The notes beneath the pieces were generated by a model. It was not told where the DNA came from. It was given only the letters and a program-made list of their open reading frames with translations, and searched no databases. From Rubrobacter indicoceani (GTDB lineage: Bacteria; Actinomycetota; Rubrobacteria; Rubrobacterales; Rubrobacteraceae), in assembly GCF_003568865.1 (NCBI RefSeq), contig NZ_CP031115.1, positions 558,001-622,000 on the forward strand: 64,000 nucleotides of DNA, written 5' to 3'. Shown here in pieces: positions 43,600 through 51,942 of the stretch. Made by a program: the position numbers and the translations under genes. Each line of letters starts with the position of its first letter. The stretch's first letter is position 1.

Positions 43600-44577
43600 A
43601 TGAGTTTCACGGGTGCGATCTCCGGGCGAAGTAGGCGGGTCTCTGGTGGGGTCCGGGTCGCTCTGGCGGGTGTGGCCGTTGCCTTCGTTGCTGTGGGTTG
43701 CGGTGGCGGAGGTGATGCCGGGGCCGAGGAGATCGAAGGAAAGATACAGGCGACCACGACTACGACCATGATCACGGACCTCGTGGAGCAGGTCGGTGGG
43801 GAGGAGGTTGAGGTGACGGGGCTTATGGGATCCGGGGTGGACCCGCACCTCTACGAGGCAAGCCAGGGGGATATCAGCGCGCTTCAGGGGGCCGACGCCG
43901 TTTTTTACAGCGGCCTTTTCCTTGAAGGGCAGATGTCCGACATCCTCGTGCAGGTCGGGCAGCAGACCCCGACCGTGCGGGTAACGGAGAACCTGCCGCA
44001 GGAGAGGCTGCTCGCCTCCGAGGACTACGAGGGGCAGTCCGACCCGCACGTCTGGTGGGACCCGACGCTCTGGGAGATGACCGTAGACCCGGTCGTTGAG
44101 CAGCTCTCGGAGCTAAAGCCCGAGGCCGCCGAGACCTTCGAGCGGAAAGGGGAGGAGTACAGGCAGCAGATACAGGAGGCCCACGCCGCCGCAGAGGAGA
44201 TGGTCGCGGGGGTGCCGGAGGACAAGCGCGTGCTCGTCACGGCGCACGACGCCTTCAACTACTTCGGGGAGCAGTACGGCTTCGAGGTGCGCGGCCTGCA
44301 GGGGCTCTCCACGGAGGCCGAGGCCGGGGCCGGGGACGTCAGGGGGCTCGCCGACTACCTGACGGAGAACGAGATACCGGCGATCTTCGTGGAGTCGAGC
44401 GTTCCTCGCCGCAACATCGAGGCCGTTCAGGCCGCCGCCGAGGACCGGGGCGGGGAGGTCGAGATCGGCGGTGAGCTGTACTCCGACGCCATCGGGGAGC
44501 CGGGCAGCCCGGGCGGCACCTATCCGGGGGCCTTTATAGAGAACGTCGAGAAAATAACGACCGCGCTCGCCTCATGA
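43600..44577 (+). CDS. Zinc/manganese ABC transporter substrate-binding lipoprotein (TroA-like)
   Basis: Cluster A-I metal-binding protein, 325 residues. A signal peptide ends in AVGCGGGG (lipobox). Metal ligands follow the TroA pattern: His in SGVDPHLYEA, His in SDPHVWWDPT, His in VTAHDAFNYFGEQYGFEVRGLQG (quoted as AHDAFNYFG), and Asp in YSDAIGEPGS; the third His is that of TroA-like proteins binding Zn or Mn, where strictly Mn-type proteins have Glu. The ATG has GAAAGGA about 10 bases upstream; a TTG 9 bases before is the alternative. Stop and next start overlap (ATGA). Confidence 0.92.
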   Translation: MSFTGAISGRSRRVSGGVRVALAGVAVAFVAVGCGGGGDAGAEEIEGKIQATTTTTMITDLVEQVGGEEVEVTGLMGSGVDPHLYEASQGDISALQGADAVFYSGLFLEGQMSDILVQVGQQTPTVRVTENLPQERLLASEDYEGQSDPHVWWDPTLWEMTVDPVVEQLSELKPEAAETFERKGEEYRQQIQEAHAAAEEMVAGVPEDKRVLVTAHDAFNYFGEQYGFEVRGLQGLSTEAEAGAGDVRGLADYLTENEIPAIFVESSVPRRNIEAVQAAAEDRGGEVEIGGELYSDAIGEPGSPGGTYPGAFIENVEKITTALAS

Positions 44578-45371
44578 GCCGGACGAGGAGAGACATGCAG
44601 ACAAGAGAGCAGAAAAGCCGGAACCTGCGGGCGATCCCGACCGAGAGACCGCTCGCCGTTCGCGGCCTGACCGCCGCCTACCACGACAAGCCCGTCCTCT
44701 GGGACGTGACCTTCGAAGTGCCGGAGGGTGAGCTGGTGGCCGTTGTCGGGCCGAACGGGGCGGGGAAGACCACGCTGCTGAAGCTCGTGATGGGCCTGAT
44801 GCAGCCCGCCGCCGGTCGGGCCCTCGTCTACGGCAGGCCGTTCAGCGAAGTGCGCCAGCGCGTGGGATACGTTCCGCAGCGCGGCACCGTAGACTGGGAC
44901 TTTCCGACGAGCGCGCTCGACGTGGTGATGATGGGCCTCTACGGGAGGCTCGGCTGGTTCAGGAGGCCGGGCAGAAAAGAGCGCGAAAAGGCGCTTGAAT
45001 GTCTGGAGAAAGTCGGGCTCACGCCGTTCGCGGAGCGCCAGATCTCCCAGCTCTCCGGCGGGCAGCAGCAGCGAGTCTTTCTTGCGAGGGCTCTGGCCCA
45101 GGACGCCGATCTGTACCTGACCGACGAGCCGTTCGCCGCCGTTGACTACAAGACCGAGCGGGCGATAGTCGAGCTTCTCAGGGAGTTGAAGTCCCAGGGC
45201 AAGACGGTCATCGTCGTCCACCACGACCTCGGGACGGTGCCGGAATACTTCGATCGGGTCGTGATCCTGAACCGGACCCTCGTCGCGGAGGGCCCGGTCG
45301 GCGAGGTCTTCAACAAGGAGAACCTCTCCGAAGCCTACGGCGGAAACGTCTCGTATCTGGCGGAGAGCTAG
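44574..45371 (+). CDS. Zinc/manganese ABC transporter ATP-binding protein (TroB-like)
   Basis: A 265-residue ATPase. Walker A is VGPNGAGKTTLLKL, signature QLSGGQQQRVFLARAL, Walker B LYLTDEPFAAVD, and the switch His is in IVVHHDLGTV. The motif VGYVPQRGTVDWDFPTS is characteristic of the metal-uptake group (MntB/TroB). The N-terminus is about 25 residues longer than usual. It is linked by a 4-base overlap to the binding protein and is followed 1 base later by the permease. Confidence 0.94.
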   Translation: MSRTRRDMQTREQKSRNLRAIPTERPLAVRGLTAAYHDKPVLWDVTFEVPEGELVAVVGPNGAGKTTLLKLVMGLMQPAAGRALVYGRPFSEVRQRVGYVPQRGTVDWDFPTSALDVVMMGLYGRLGWFRRPGRKEREKALECLEKVGLTPFAERQISQLSGGQQQRVFLARALAQDADLYLTDEPFAAVDYKTERAIVELLRELKSQGKTVIVVHHDLGTVPEYFDRVVILNRTLVAEGPVGEVFNKENLSEAYGGNVSYLAES

Positions 45372-45372
45372 G

Positions 45373-46281
45373 ATGCAGGCGTTCTTCGACCTTTTTACGG
45401 ACTATACGCTCAGGAACGTCGCCCTCGGGACGGCGATCCTCGGCGTCGTGAGCGGTGTCCTCGGGTGCTTCGCGGTGCTTCGGCGGCAGGGGCTTTTCGG
45501 GGACGCTCTGGCGCACGCGACGCTGCCGGGCGTCTGTCTGGCGTTCCTTGTCTTCGGGAGCCGGGAACCTGCGGTGCTGCTCGGCGGGGCGGCGGTAACG
45601 GCGGTGCTCGGCGCGCTCCTCATACTCGCGGTCACGAACGGGACGCGCATCAAGCAGGACGCCGCGCTCGGCATAGTCCTCTCGGTCTTCTTCGGGATCG
45701 GAACCGTCCTGCTTACGTTTATCGCCGGTTCGGGGAACGCCTCACAGAGCGGGATAGACCGCTTTATCTTCGGGCAGGCGGCGACCATCGTGCAGGACGA
45801 CGTCGTGCTGATGGCCGTCCTCGGGGCGGTCGCCCTTGTCTTGGTCGCGCTGTGCTTCAAGGAGTTCAAGCTCGTCTCGTTCGACCCGGCCTTCGCCGCG
45901 AGCCTCGGGTATCCGGTCGGACGGGTCAACGTGCTCTTGACCGCCCTCATCGTCGTCTCGATAGTTATCGGGATACAGACGGTCGGGGTGATCCTGATGG
46001 CCGCGATGCTTATAACGCCCGCCGCTGCGGCGCGGCAGTGGACGGACAGGCTCTCGGTGATGGTCGTCGTCTCGGCCCTTTTCGGGGCGGCGAGCGGCAT
46101 CGTCGGGGCGACGGTGAGCGCGACGGGCTCCGGGCTGCCTACGGGGCCGATCATAGTCTTGGTGGCGACGGGGTTCTTTCTTCTCTCGCTTGTCTTCGGG
46201 GCGAGGCACGGCTTACTCTGGGGCCGACTTCGCAGCGCGAGAAACCAGCGGACGGCGCTTCAGGGCGGTGATGCGGCGTGA
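45373..46281 (+). CDS. Zinc/manganese ABC transporter permease (TroC-like)
   Basis: A 302-residue ABC-3-family permease with eight to nine helices. Family landmarks are VLRRQGLFGDALAHATLPGVCLAF, quoted here as GDALAHATLPG, and FKLVSFDPAFAASLGYP together with VSIVIGIQTVGVILMAAMLITPAAAAR (GVILMAAMLITPAA). It forms the channel with the following permease. The 3' end overlaps the next GTG (GTGA). Confidence 0.93.
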   Translation: MQAFFDLFTDYTLRNVALGTAILGVVSGVLGCFAVLRRQGLFGDALAHATLPGVCLAFLVFGSREPAVLLGGAAVTAVLGALLILAVTNGTRIKQDAALGIVLSVFFGIGTVLLTFIAGSGNASQSGIDRFIFGQAATIVQDDVVLMAVLGAVALVLVALCFKEFKLVSFDPAFAASLGYPVGRVNVLLTALIVVSIVIGIQTVGVILMAAMLITPAAAARQWTDRLSVMVVVSALFGAASGIVGATVSATGSGLPTGPIIVLVATGFFLLSLVFGARHGLLWGRLRSARNQRTALQGGDAA

Positions 46282-47363
46282 GCGCGGGCTTTATAGTCAT
46301 CGTTACCGCTCTACTCGTCGTCATACCGTGCGCGATGCTCGGGACGTTTCTGGTGCTCCGGCAGATGTCCATGATGGGGGACGCCATAAGCCACGCCGTC
46401 CTGCCGGGCATCGTGCTGGCGTTCTTTCTCTCGGAGTCGCTCGGGGCGGTAACGTCGGTCATCGGGGCGGCGGCCTTCGGGATACTGACGGCGGTGCTCG
46501 TCGAGGCGCTCAGGAACACGGGGCGGGTCAAGGAAGACTCGTCTATCGGGATCGTCTTCACCGCGCTCTTTGCGCTGGGGGTTTTCCTGATCTCCCGCTT
46601 CGCCGGAAGCGTTCACCTCGACCTGAAGCACGTCCTCTACGGTGAAATAGCCTTCAGCCCCCTGAACCCGCTTGTCCTCGGCGCTGTGAACCTGGGTCCG
46701 CGCTCCTTCTGGACGCTCGGGATGGTCACGCTTATCGTTGTTGTGTTCGTGCTGCTACTGTACAAGGAACTCAAGATCTCGACCTTCGACGCCGGCCTCG
46801 CCGCCGCCGTCGGCTTCTCGCCCGTGCTTGTCCACTACCTCCTGATGGGCGTCGTCTCGATGACGGTGGTCGGGGCGTTCGACTCCGTGGGGGCGATACT
46901 CGTGGTGGCGTTCCTGATCGCACCCGCCGCCACCGCCTACCTTCTCACCGAACGTCTCTCCCGCATGATGGCGCTCGCGGTCGTGGTAGGGGCGGCCTCG
47001 GCGGTGTCGGGCTACTACCTCGCCTACGCCTTTGATGTCTCCGTCTCCGGGATGATGGCCGCGATGTGCGGGGCGCTGTTTATCCTCGCGCTCCTCTTCT
47101 CACCGTCTCACGGCCTCGTCGCCGGTGTACTGCGTCGCCGCAGAAACCGGGAGGTTTTTGCGCTCGGCCTGCTCGTCTCCCGCGTCGGGGAGCGCACCAC
47201 CGAAGACGACCTGAACCACGACCTCGGCTGGGAGCCGGAGCGCGTCTCTAGAATCCTCGAAGGCGCGAACAGAAACGGGCTTCTCCTGCGCCAGCCGTCC
47301 GGCGAGGTGGGCCTGACCGGTCGCGGCCGGGAGTACGCCGCGGAAGTCAAGACCCACGGTTGA
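46278..47363 (+). CDS. Zinc/manganese ABC permease (TroD-like) with C-terminal winged-helix domain
   Basis: A 361-residue protein. Residues 1-280 are an ABC-3 permease (MMGDAISHAVLPGIVLAFFL, KISTFDAGLAAAVGFSP, SVGAILVVAFLIAPAATAYLL in part). Residues about 283-361 form a charged cytoplasmic domain (NREVFALGLLVSRVGERTTEDDL, WEPERVSRILEGANRNGLL, VGLTGRGREYAAE) that looks like a winged helix as in the DNA-binding domain of DtxR-family regulators (compare LTERGKGEA in the regulator at 41528). Permease-regulator fusions are known from chlamydial YtgCR; here only the helix-turn-helix part is present. Confidence 0.88.
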   Translation: MSAGFIVIVTALLVVIPCAMLGTFLVLRQMSMMGDAISHAVLPGIVLAFFLSESLGAVTSVIGAAAFGILTAVLVEALRNTGRVKEDSSIGIVFTALFALGVFLISRFAGSVHLDLKHVLYGEIAFSPLNPLVLGAVNLGPRSFWTLGMVTLIVVVFVLLLYKELKISTFDAGLAAAVGFSPVLVHYLLMGVVSMTVVGAFDSVGAILVVAFLIAPAATAYLLTERLSRMMALAVVVGAASAVSGYYLAYAFDVSVSGMMAAMCGALFILALLFSPSHGLVAGVLRRRRNREVFALGLLVSRVGERTTEDDLNHDLGWEPERVSRILEGANRNGLLLRQPSGEVGLTGRGREYAAEVKTHG

Positions 47364-47504
47364 GCATGCTCCGGTTCAGGAACCTCCGGGCAGTCTAAAG
47401 CAAGCGTCTCCGTCGGAAACGCTACTCGCTCGGGCGTGTTTTCTGCTGGACCGAGGCTCGGGTAAATCGCAACGCGGCTTTTGTGATACCAATAGACCCG
47501 TGCT

Positions 47505-47522
47505 GTTTAGCCAGAGCGAAAT
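47505..47522 (+). promoter_or_regulatory. Imperfect copy of the troA operator before the ZIP gene
   Basis: GTTTAGCCAGAGCGAAAT matches the palindrome at 43556-43573 at 14 of 18 positions and keeps both half-site cores in part (TTTAGC and GC-AAAT). It lies 19 bases before the start of the ZIP transporter gene. I infer common control of both importers. Confidence 0.5.
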
Positions 47523-47540
47523 AATGGATAAGTCGGATTT

Positions 47541-48371
47541 GTGCAGGGTGGCGTCGCGCCCGTGACGGAGTTCTTCACGGGACTGTCCCCGGTCATGCAG
47601 GCGTTTCTCGCAACGCTCTTCACGTGGGGGATGACCGCGCTCGGGGCCGCGCTTGTCTTCGGCACAAAGAAAGTCCCGGAGAAATTCCTGAACGCGATGC
47701 TCGGGTTCGCCGGGGGGGTGATGATCGCAGCAAGCTTCTGGTCGCTGCTTGCCCCGGCCATCGAACTCTCGTCCGACGGCTCGCTACCGGAATGGCTCCC
47801 GCCGCTTATAGGCTTCCTTCTCGGAGGGATCTTTCTGCGCGGCCTCGACCTCGTTCTTCCCCACCTCCACCCCGGCATGAAGCTCTCCGAAGCCGAAGGT
47901 CCGCCCTCGCGCTGGCGACGGAGCGTGCTGCTCGTCTCCGCAATCACCCTCCATAACATCCCCGAAGGACTGGCCATCGGCGTCGCTTTCGGAGCGGTCG
48001 CCACCGGCGTCGAAGGGGCGACCCTCGGGGCGGCGCTCGCCCTCGCCCTCGGCATCGGACTCCAGAACTTCCCCGAAGGTACGGCGGTCTCCATGCCCCT
48101 GCGCCGCGACGGTATGAGCCGCCGAAAAAGCTTCTTCTACGGACAACTCTCCGGCGCCGTAGAACCGCTGGCCGCCGTAACCGGAGCCGCCGCCGTTATC
48201 TTCGCCCAGCCGATACTGCCCTACGCCCTGGCCTTCGCCGCCGGAGCCATGATCTTTGTCGTCGCCGAAGAGCTGATCCCCGAGGCCAAACGGGGCTCCC
48301 CGGATATCGCCGCCCTCTCCCTTATGGTGGGCTTCGCCGTGATGATGACCCTCGATGTTGCCCTCGGCTGA
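47541..48371 (+). CDS. ZIP-family divalent metal transporter
   Basis: A 276-residue ZIP transporter of the ZupT/GufA group with eight helices, moving Zn2+, Mn2+ or Fe2+ into the cell. The two metal-site motifs are [14 protein letters not shown] (helix 4) and [14 protein letters not shown] (helix 5); [14 protein letters not shown] is the helix 7 motif. A His-containing loop [10 protein letters not shown] lies between helices 3 and 4. The GTG at 47541 has no good ribosome site; the GTG at 47562 is an alternative. A C-terminal remnant of another ZIP gene is at 9098. Confidence 0.92.
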   Translation: MQGGVAPVTEFFTGLSPVMQAFLATLFTWGMTALGAALVFGTKKVPEKFLNAMLGFAGGVMIAASFWSLLAPAIELSSDGSLPEWLPPLIGFLLGGIFLRGLDLVLPHLHPGMKLSEAEGPPSRWRRSVLLVSAITLHNIPEGLAIGVAFGAVATGVEGATLGAALALALGIGLQNFPEGTAVSMPLRRDGMSRRKSFFYGQLSGAVEPLAAVTGAAAVIFAQPILPYALAFAAGAMIFVVAEELIPEAKRGSPDIAALSLMVGFAVMMTLDVALG

Positions 48372-48436
48372 ACCAGGGCGGTAACCACCCCAAAACCCCC
48401 GCCCCATACCAACCCAAGAGCGCAAAATAACGCAAA

Positions 48437-48547
48437 TATAATTAAGGTTTATTAAGATGCAACCTCGTCTGTGCAACGCAATTGCCCGTAGTTCAGCGGC
48501 AAACGGGGCTTTGACGGTGATTGCGGGCATTGGAAGCGAGGTTGCGT
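48437..48547 (+). ncRNA. Promoter and strongly structured RNA leader of the coiled-coil protein gene
   Basis: A perfect -10 element TATAAT is at 48437-48442, so transcription should start near 48449. The RNA then folds at once: AUGCAACCUCG (48457-48467) pairs with CGAGGUUGCGU (48537-48547) over 11 bases with one G-U pair, and inside it CAAUUGCCCG (48479-48488) pairs with CGGGCAUUG (48524-48532) with a single bulged U. The inner part, with UAGUUCAGCGGCAAAC, recalls a tRNA D-arm but no anticodon arm or T-arm is present. I could not match a known riboswitch class. The coding start lies 134 bases downstream. No anti-terminator is obvious. Confidence 0.65.
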
Positions 48548-48680
48548 ATACGTTACGGATTCTATAGATTAATCGCTCGGAAGAGTCCTTCGCCTGGGTT
48601 GGTCGGCGGCAGGGACACAGGCAGAGCAAAATTCAAGAGATCCAAAGAGATCGAAAACTACTTGGAGGGGGACTCGAAGT

Positions 48681-50477
48681 ATGGTTCGAAGGGCTGGTTC
48701 GGCCACTTTTTTATCTATTTCATCGGCGGTAGTGGTAGCCGGGGCTATAACCTTTTTCGCAACGGTTCCTGCGGGGGCTCAGCAGGAGGTTGCGGGACCG
48801 GATAACAGGGTTCCGGTAACGCAGGCGGAGGTTGACGAGGCGCAGCAGCGGCTCTCCGAGATCCAGGGCGAGCTTGGAGCGAGCTACGCTTCCTACGAGG
48901 AGTCTCTCGGGGAGCTCGAGGCGCTCAACGCGGAGATCTCCTCGACGGGGGGGGATTTGATCTCCGCCGAGCGTGAGTTGATCGAGGCTCAGAACGACCT
49001 TGACGGTTTGGCCGAGCGGGTCTACAGGAGCGGGAACGTAGGGTTTGTCGACATCCTTGTCGGGGTGGAGAATTTCGCGGACTTCACCGCCCGGCTGCAG
49101 CTCTGGATAAAGGTTCTTACCCAGCAGCAGGCCGAGGTGAACCGAGTGCAGAGCATCCGTGACACGCTCGCCGCCGAGCAGGCAAACCTCGCCGAACAGC
49201 GCGAGCAGCGGGCCGCCGCCGTTGAAGAATCAGCCGCTTGGAGGGCCGAGGCTTCGGAGCTTGAGGCCGAGGCCACCGACTACCTGACGAGCCTCAACGG
49301 CGAGCTTCGGGCCGCCGCCGAAGCGCAGGCCTTTGCCGAAGAAGCGGCCCGACAGGACCAGCAGCGCATCCTTGAGGCGCGGGAGATCGAGCTTGCGGCC
49401 TCCATTCAGCGTCAGGCCGAAGACGCCGAGCGGCGGGCCGCCGAGCAGCAGGCCGCAGCGGAGGCGGCGGCTGAAGCCCGGGCCGCAGCGGACGCGGAGG
49501 CCGCAAGGCAGGCGGCCCTCGCTGAGGAGCGGGCCGCCGCCGAAGCGGAACTGGCGGCCCGGCAGGCCGCCGCCGAAGAGGCCGAAGAAGCCGAGCTTCA
49601 GGCGGAACTCGCAGCTCAGATAGAGGCCGAGCGGGCCGCTGCCCGGGAGGCCGCAGCGGCCCAGCGCGCCGCCGAGGAAGAGGCCGCCCTGCAGGCCGAG
49701 CTCGCCGCTCAGGAGCAGGCCGCTGCGGATGCGGCAGCGGAGCAGGCCGCAGCGGAGCAGGCCGCAGCGGAAGAGGCGGCAGCGCAGCAGGCGGCGGCGG
49801 ATCAGGCCGCGGCGGACGCGGCGGCCCAGCAGGCCGCAGCCGAAGAAGCCGCCACTCAGGAGCAGTACGCGGCGCAGCAGGCGGCGGCGGATCAGGCCGC
49901 CGCGGACGCGGCGGCGGCTCAGGAGGCTGCGGATCGCGACGCAGCGCAGCAGGCGGCGGCGGATCAGGCCGCGGCGGACGCGGCGGCGGCTCAGGAGGCT
50001 GCAGATGCAGCGGCGGCGCAGCAGGCCGGCGGTGGTGCGGCGACTGGAGCCGGCACCACGACCGGCACCTCGGCCGAACCGGTAGCTCAGGAGCAGTCCT
50101 CCGGACCCCTGGTGAACAGCAACCCCGACCCGAACAGCCCCTGGCAGCCGCACGTTGCGGCGGTCGAAAGCGACGTGCGGGCTCAGTTCGGGGTCGCGGG
50201 GAGCACCTATCCGGGGCACTCGCCCTCGCAGGATCTCGCCATAGACTTCATCGTCGGCACCAACACCGGTCTGGGCCAGCAGGTGGCGGATTACCTGGCG
50301 GCCAACGCCGACGCCTTCGGCATCAGCTACATAATCTGGAACGACCAGTTCTACTCGACCTTCCCCAACTACAATGGTCCGGCCTACACTTGGGTTCCGT
50401 GGAACGACGGCGGGGCGCACCGGGATCACCCCCACGTGTCCTTCTGCTCCAGCGGCCAGAGCGGGACGTACTGCTAG
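48681..50477 (+). CDS. Secreted coiled-coil protein with Ala/Gln-rich repeats and ARB_07466-like C-terminal domain
   Basis: A 598-residue exported protein. A signal peptide ends near PAGAQQE. Residues about 45-250 form a coiled coil like the N-terminal part of PcsB/EnvC/CwlO cell-division proteins (AERELIEAQNDLDGLAERVYRSGNVGFVDILVGVENFADFTARL in part: YRSGNVGFVDILVG). Residues about 250-455 are low-complexity Ala/Gln/Glu/Asp repeats. The C-terminal domain (about 480-598) has GHSPSQDLAIDFIVG, QQVADYLAANADAFGISYIIWNDQFYS and HRDHPHVSFC, matching the ARB_07466/VldE-type domain found after hydrolases in actinobacteria. GGAGGGGG precedes the ATG. Confidence 0.85.
   Translation: MVRRAGSATFLSISSAVVVAGAITFFATVPAGAQQEVAGPDNRVPVTQAEVDEAQQRLSEIQGELGASYASYEESLGELEALNAEISSTGGDLISAERELIEAQNDLDGLAERVYRSGNVGFVDILVGVENFADFTARLQLWIKVLTQQQAEVNRVQSIRDTLAAEQANLAEQREQRAAAVEESAAWRAEASELEAEATDYLTSLNGELRAAAEAQAFAEEAARQDQQRILEAREIELAASIQRQAEDAERRAAEQQAAAEAAAEARAAADAEAARQAALAEERAAAEAELAARQAAAEEAEEAELQAELAAQIEAERAAAREAAAAQRAAEEEAALQAELAAQEQAAADAAAEQAAAEQAAAEEAAAQQAAADQAAADAAAQQAAAEEAATQEQYAAQQAAADQAAADAAAAQEAADRDAAQQAAADQAAADAAAAQEAADAAAAQQAGGGAATGAGTTTGTSAEPVAQEQSSGPLVNSNPDPNSPWQPHVAAVESDVRAQFGVAGSTYPGHSPSQDLAIDFIVGTNTGLGQQVADYLAANADAFGISYIIWNDQFYSTFPNYNGPAYTWVPWNDGGAHRDHPHVSFCSSGQSGTYC
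49782..50015 (+). repeat. Imperfect tandem repeats inside the coiled-coil gene
   Basis: A unit beginning GCGCAGCAGGCGGCGGCGG and encoding AQQAAADQAAADAAA starts at 49782, 49872 and 49944, with periods of 90 and 72 bases. Copies 2 and 3 are nearly identical. Length variation between strains is likely. Confidence 0.75.
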
Positions 50478-50504
50478 AGAAACGCAGAGGCACACCGGGA
50501 AGAA

Positions 50505-50541
50505 AAGGGGGCTCGCCGGTTTGTCCGGCGGGCCTCTTTCC
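50505..50541 (+). terminator. Rho-independent terminator after the coiled-coil gene
   Basis: GGGGGCTCGCCGG and CCGGCGGGCCTC pair around TTTGT with one wobble, followed by TTTCC. It separates the coiled-coil gene from the MFS gene. Confidence 0.65.
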
Positions 50542-50570
50542 GTAGCCGCAGCACCGCTATACTTCCCGGC

Positions 50571-51902
50571 GTGGTGAGGAACAGGGAAAAATCTTCCGGG
50601 GTGGCCGTCTTCGCGTGGTCGCTCTACGATTTCGCAAACACCATCTTCGCCGTCAGCATCCTCACCGTTTACTTTCCGCTCTGGATCTCCGAGCTCTCCG
50701 ATTCGGAGGGGATCATCGTCAACGCCGCGACGGCCTTCTCTGCGCTGCTCGTGCTCGTCAGCGCGCCGCTTCTCGGGGCGGTCGCGGACCTTCGGCAGAG
50801 GCGGATTCCGTACCTGATCCTCCTGACGCTTCTCTCGGTCGCCCTGACGGGGATGATGGGCTTCGTCGGGCTGCTGGGAGGCGATGGGCCGGGGTGGGTT
50901 CTGGTTGCAGGGGTCGGGCTCTTCGTGGCGGCGGACCTGACCTATCAGGCGGCCCTGGTCTTCTACAACGCGCTGCTCCCCGGGGTGGCCTCCGGGCGCG
51001 GGGCGGGCAGGGTCAGCGGCTACGGAACGGCCTTCGGGTACGTCGGCTCCATAAGCGCGCTGCTCGTGCTCGGGTTCGCTGTTGCGCGCGGCGATGAGGT
51101 GCGGGCGTTTCTTGCCGGGACGTTGCCGGGAATCTCACCCTCGGCGTCCAGCTCCGACGCCTTTGTCCCGACCGCCGTACTGTTTCTTCTGTTCAGCCTG
51201 CCGACCTTCTTGCTCGTGCCGGACAGGGTCCCCGGCGACAACGTGGCTAGCGGCGTCTCACGCGTGGGGGTGCGGGAGGCGTACCGGGCGGTCGTCTCTA
51301 CACTCCGGGGGTTACGGAACTACACCGGGATGGGAACCTTTCTTTTTGCGACGCTTCTCTACACCGACGCGGCGAACACGGCGGTCGCGAACGTCGCGCT
51401 TTACGGGCGGGTGGTCTTTGGGATGGACGCTCGGGCCGTTACCGCGCTGCTTCTTTTCTCGACCGTCTTCGCCATCGTCGGTTCGTTTGTCTTCGGCTTC
51501 CTCTCCGATCGCAGCGGGCCCAAGCGCGCGCTTCTGGCCGTTATCGTTATCTGGCTGGTCTCCATCGTCATGGTCGCCACAGCCCCGACGGTCGCGTTCA
51601 TGTACGCCGCAGGACCGCTCGTCGGGGTCGCGCTCGGCGCAACGTGGACCGTGAGCCGCCCCATGCTCATCGCCCTCTCGCCGCCGGAGAAGCTCGGGGA
51701 ATTCTTCGGGCTTTTCACCTTCGCCGGGAAAGTCTCGGCGGTCGCAGGCCCGGCGGCCACGGCGGTATTGCTCTACCTCTTCGCCGACCTCGGAGGGCTC
51801 GCGTACCGCATCTCCATAGGCTCGCTCGCTGTTATCATGGTCCTGGCTTTTTTTCTTATGCTGCGGGTGCCGGATGCGAGGCCGGAAGGGGGGACGGGTT
51901 GA
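50571..51902 (+). CDS. MFS transporter of the UMF1/Atg22-like group
   Basis: A 443-residue membrane protein with twelve helices. The N-terminus WSLYDFANTIFAVSILTVYFPLW and ISAPLLGAVADLRQRR-type loop (SAPLLGAVADLRQRR) are typical of the UMF1 family (Atg22-like). The second-half motif FGFLSDRSGPKRALL repeats the family A-like motif. The substrate is unknown; relatives are linked to amino acid or sugar export. The GTG start lies 7 bases after TATACT and has no ribosome site, so it is probably leaderless. NagA starts 41 bases after its stop. Confidence 0.88.
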   Translation: MVRNREKSSGVAVFAWSLYDFANTIFAVSILTVYFPLWISELSDSEGIIVNAATAFSALLVLVSAPLLGAVADLRQRRIPYLILLTLLSVALTGMMGFVGLLGGDGPGWVLVAGVGLFVAADLTYQAALVFYNALLPGVASGRGAGRVSGYGTAFGYVGSISALLVLGFAVARGDEVRAFLAGTLPGISPSASSSDAFVPTAVLFLLFSLPTFLLVPDRVPGDNVASGVSRVGVREAYRAVVSTLRGLRNYTGMGTFLFATLLYTDAANTAVANVALYGRVVFGMDARAVTALLLFSTVFAIVGSFVFGFLSDRSGPKRALLAVIVIWLVSIVMVATAPTVAFMYAAGPLVGVALGATWTVSRPMLIALSPPEKLGEFFGLFTFAGKVSAVAGPAATAVLLYLFADLGGLAYRISIGSLAVIMVLAFFLMLRVPDARPEGGTG

Positions 51903-51942
51903 AGAATTCGCCGGGGGCTTCGCCAAAAGGGATAGTTCAGGC

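Noticed and set aside
48457-48547. The leader as a cyclic di-AMP, T-box or tRNA element
   Set aside because: Conserved ydaO sequences and the T-box GGUGGNACC are absent, and the tRNA-like piece lacks anticodon and T arms; therefore left as unknown class.
49782-50015. Repeats as a CRISPR or mobile element
   Set aside because: They are in-frame codon repeats for Ala/Gln-rich protein, have no spacers and no terminal inverted repeats.
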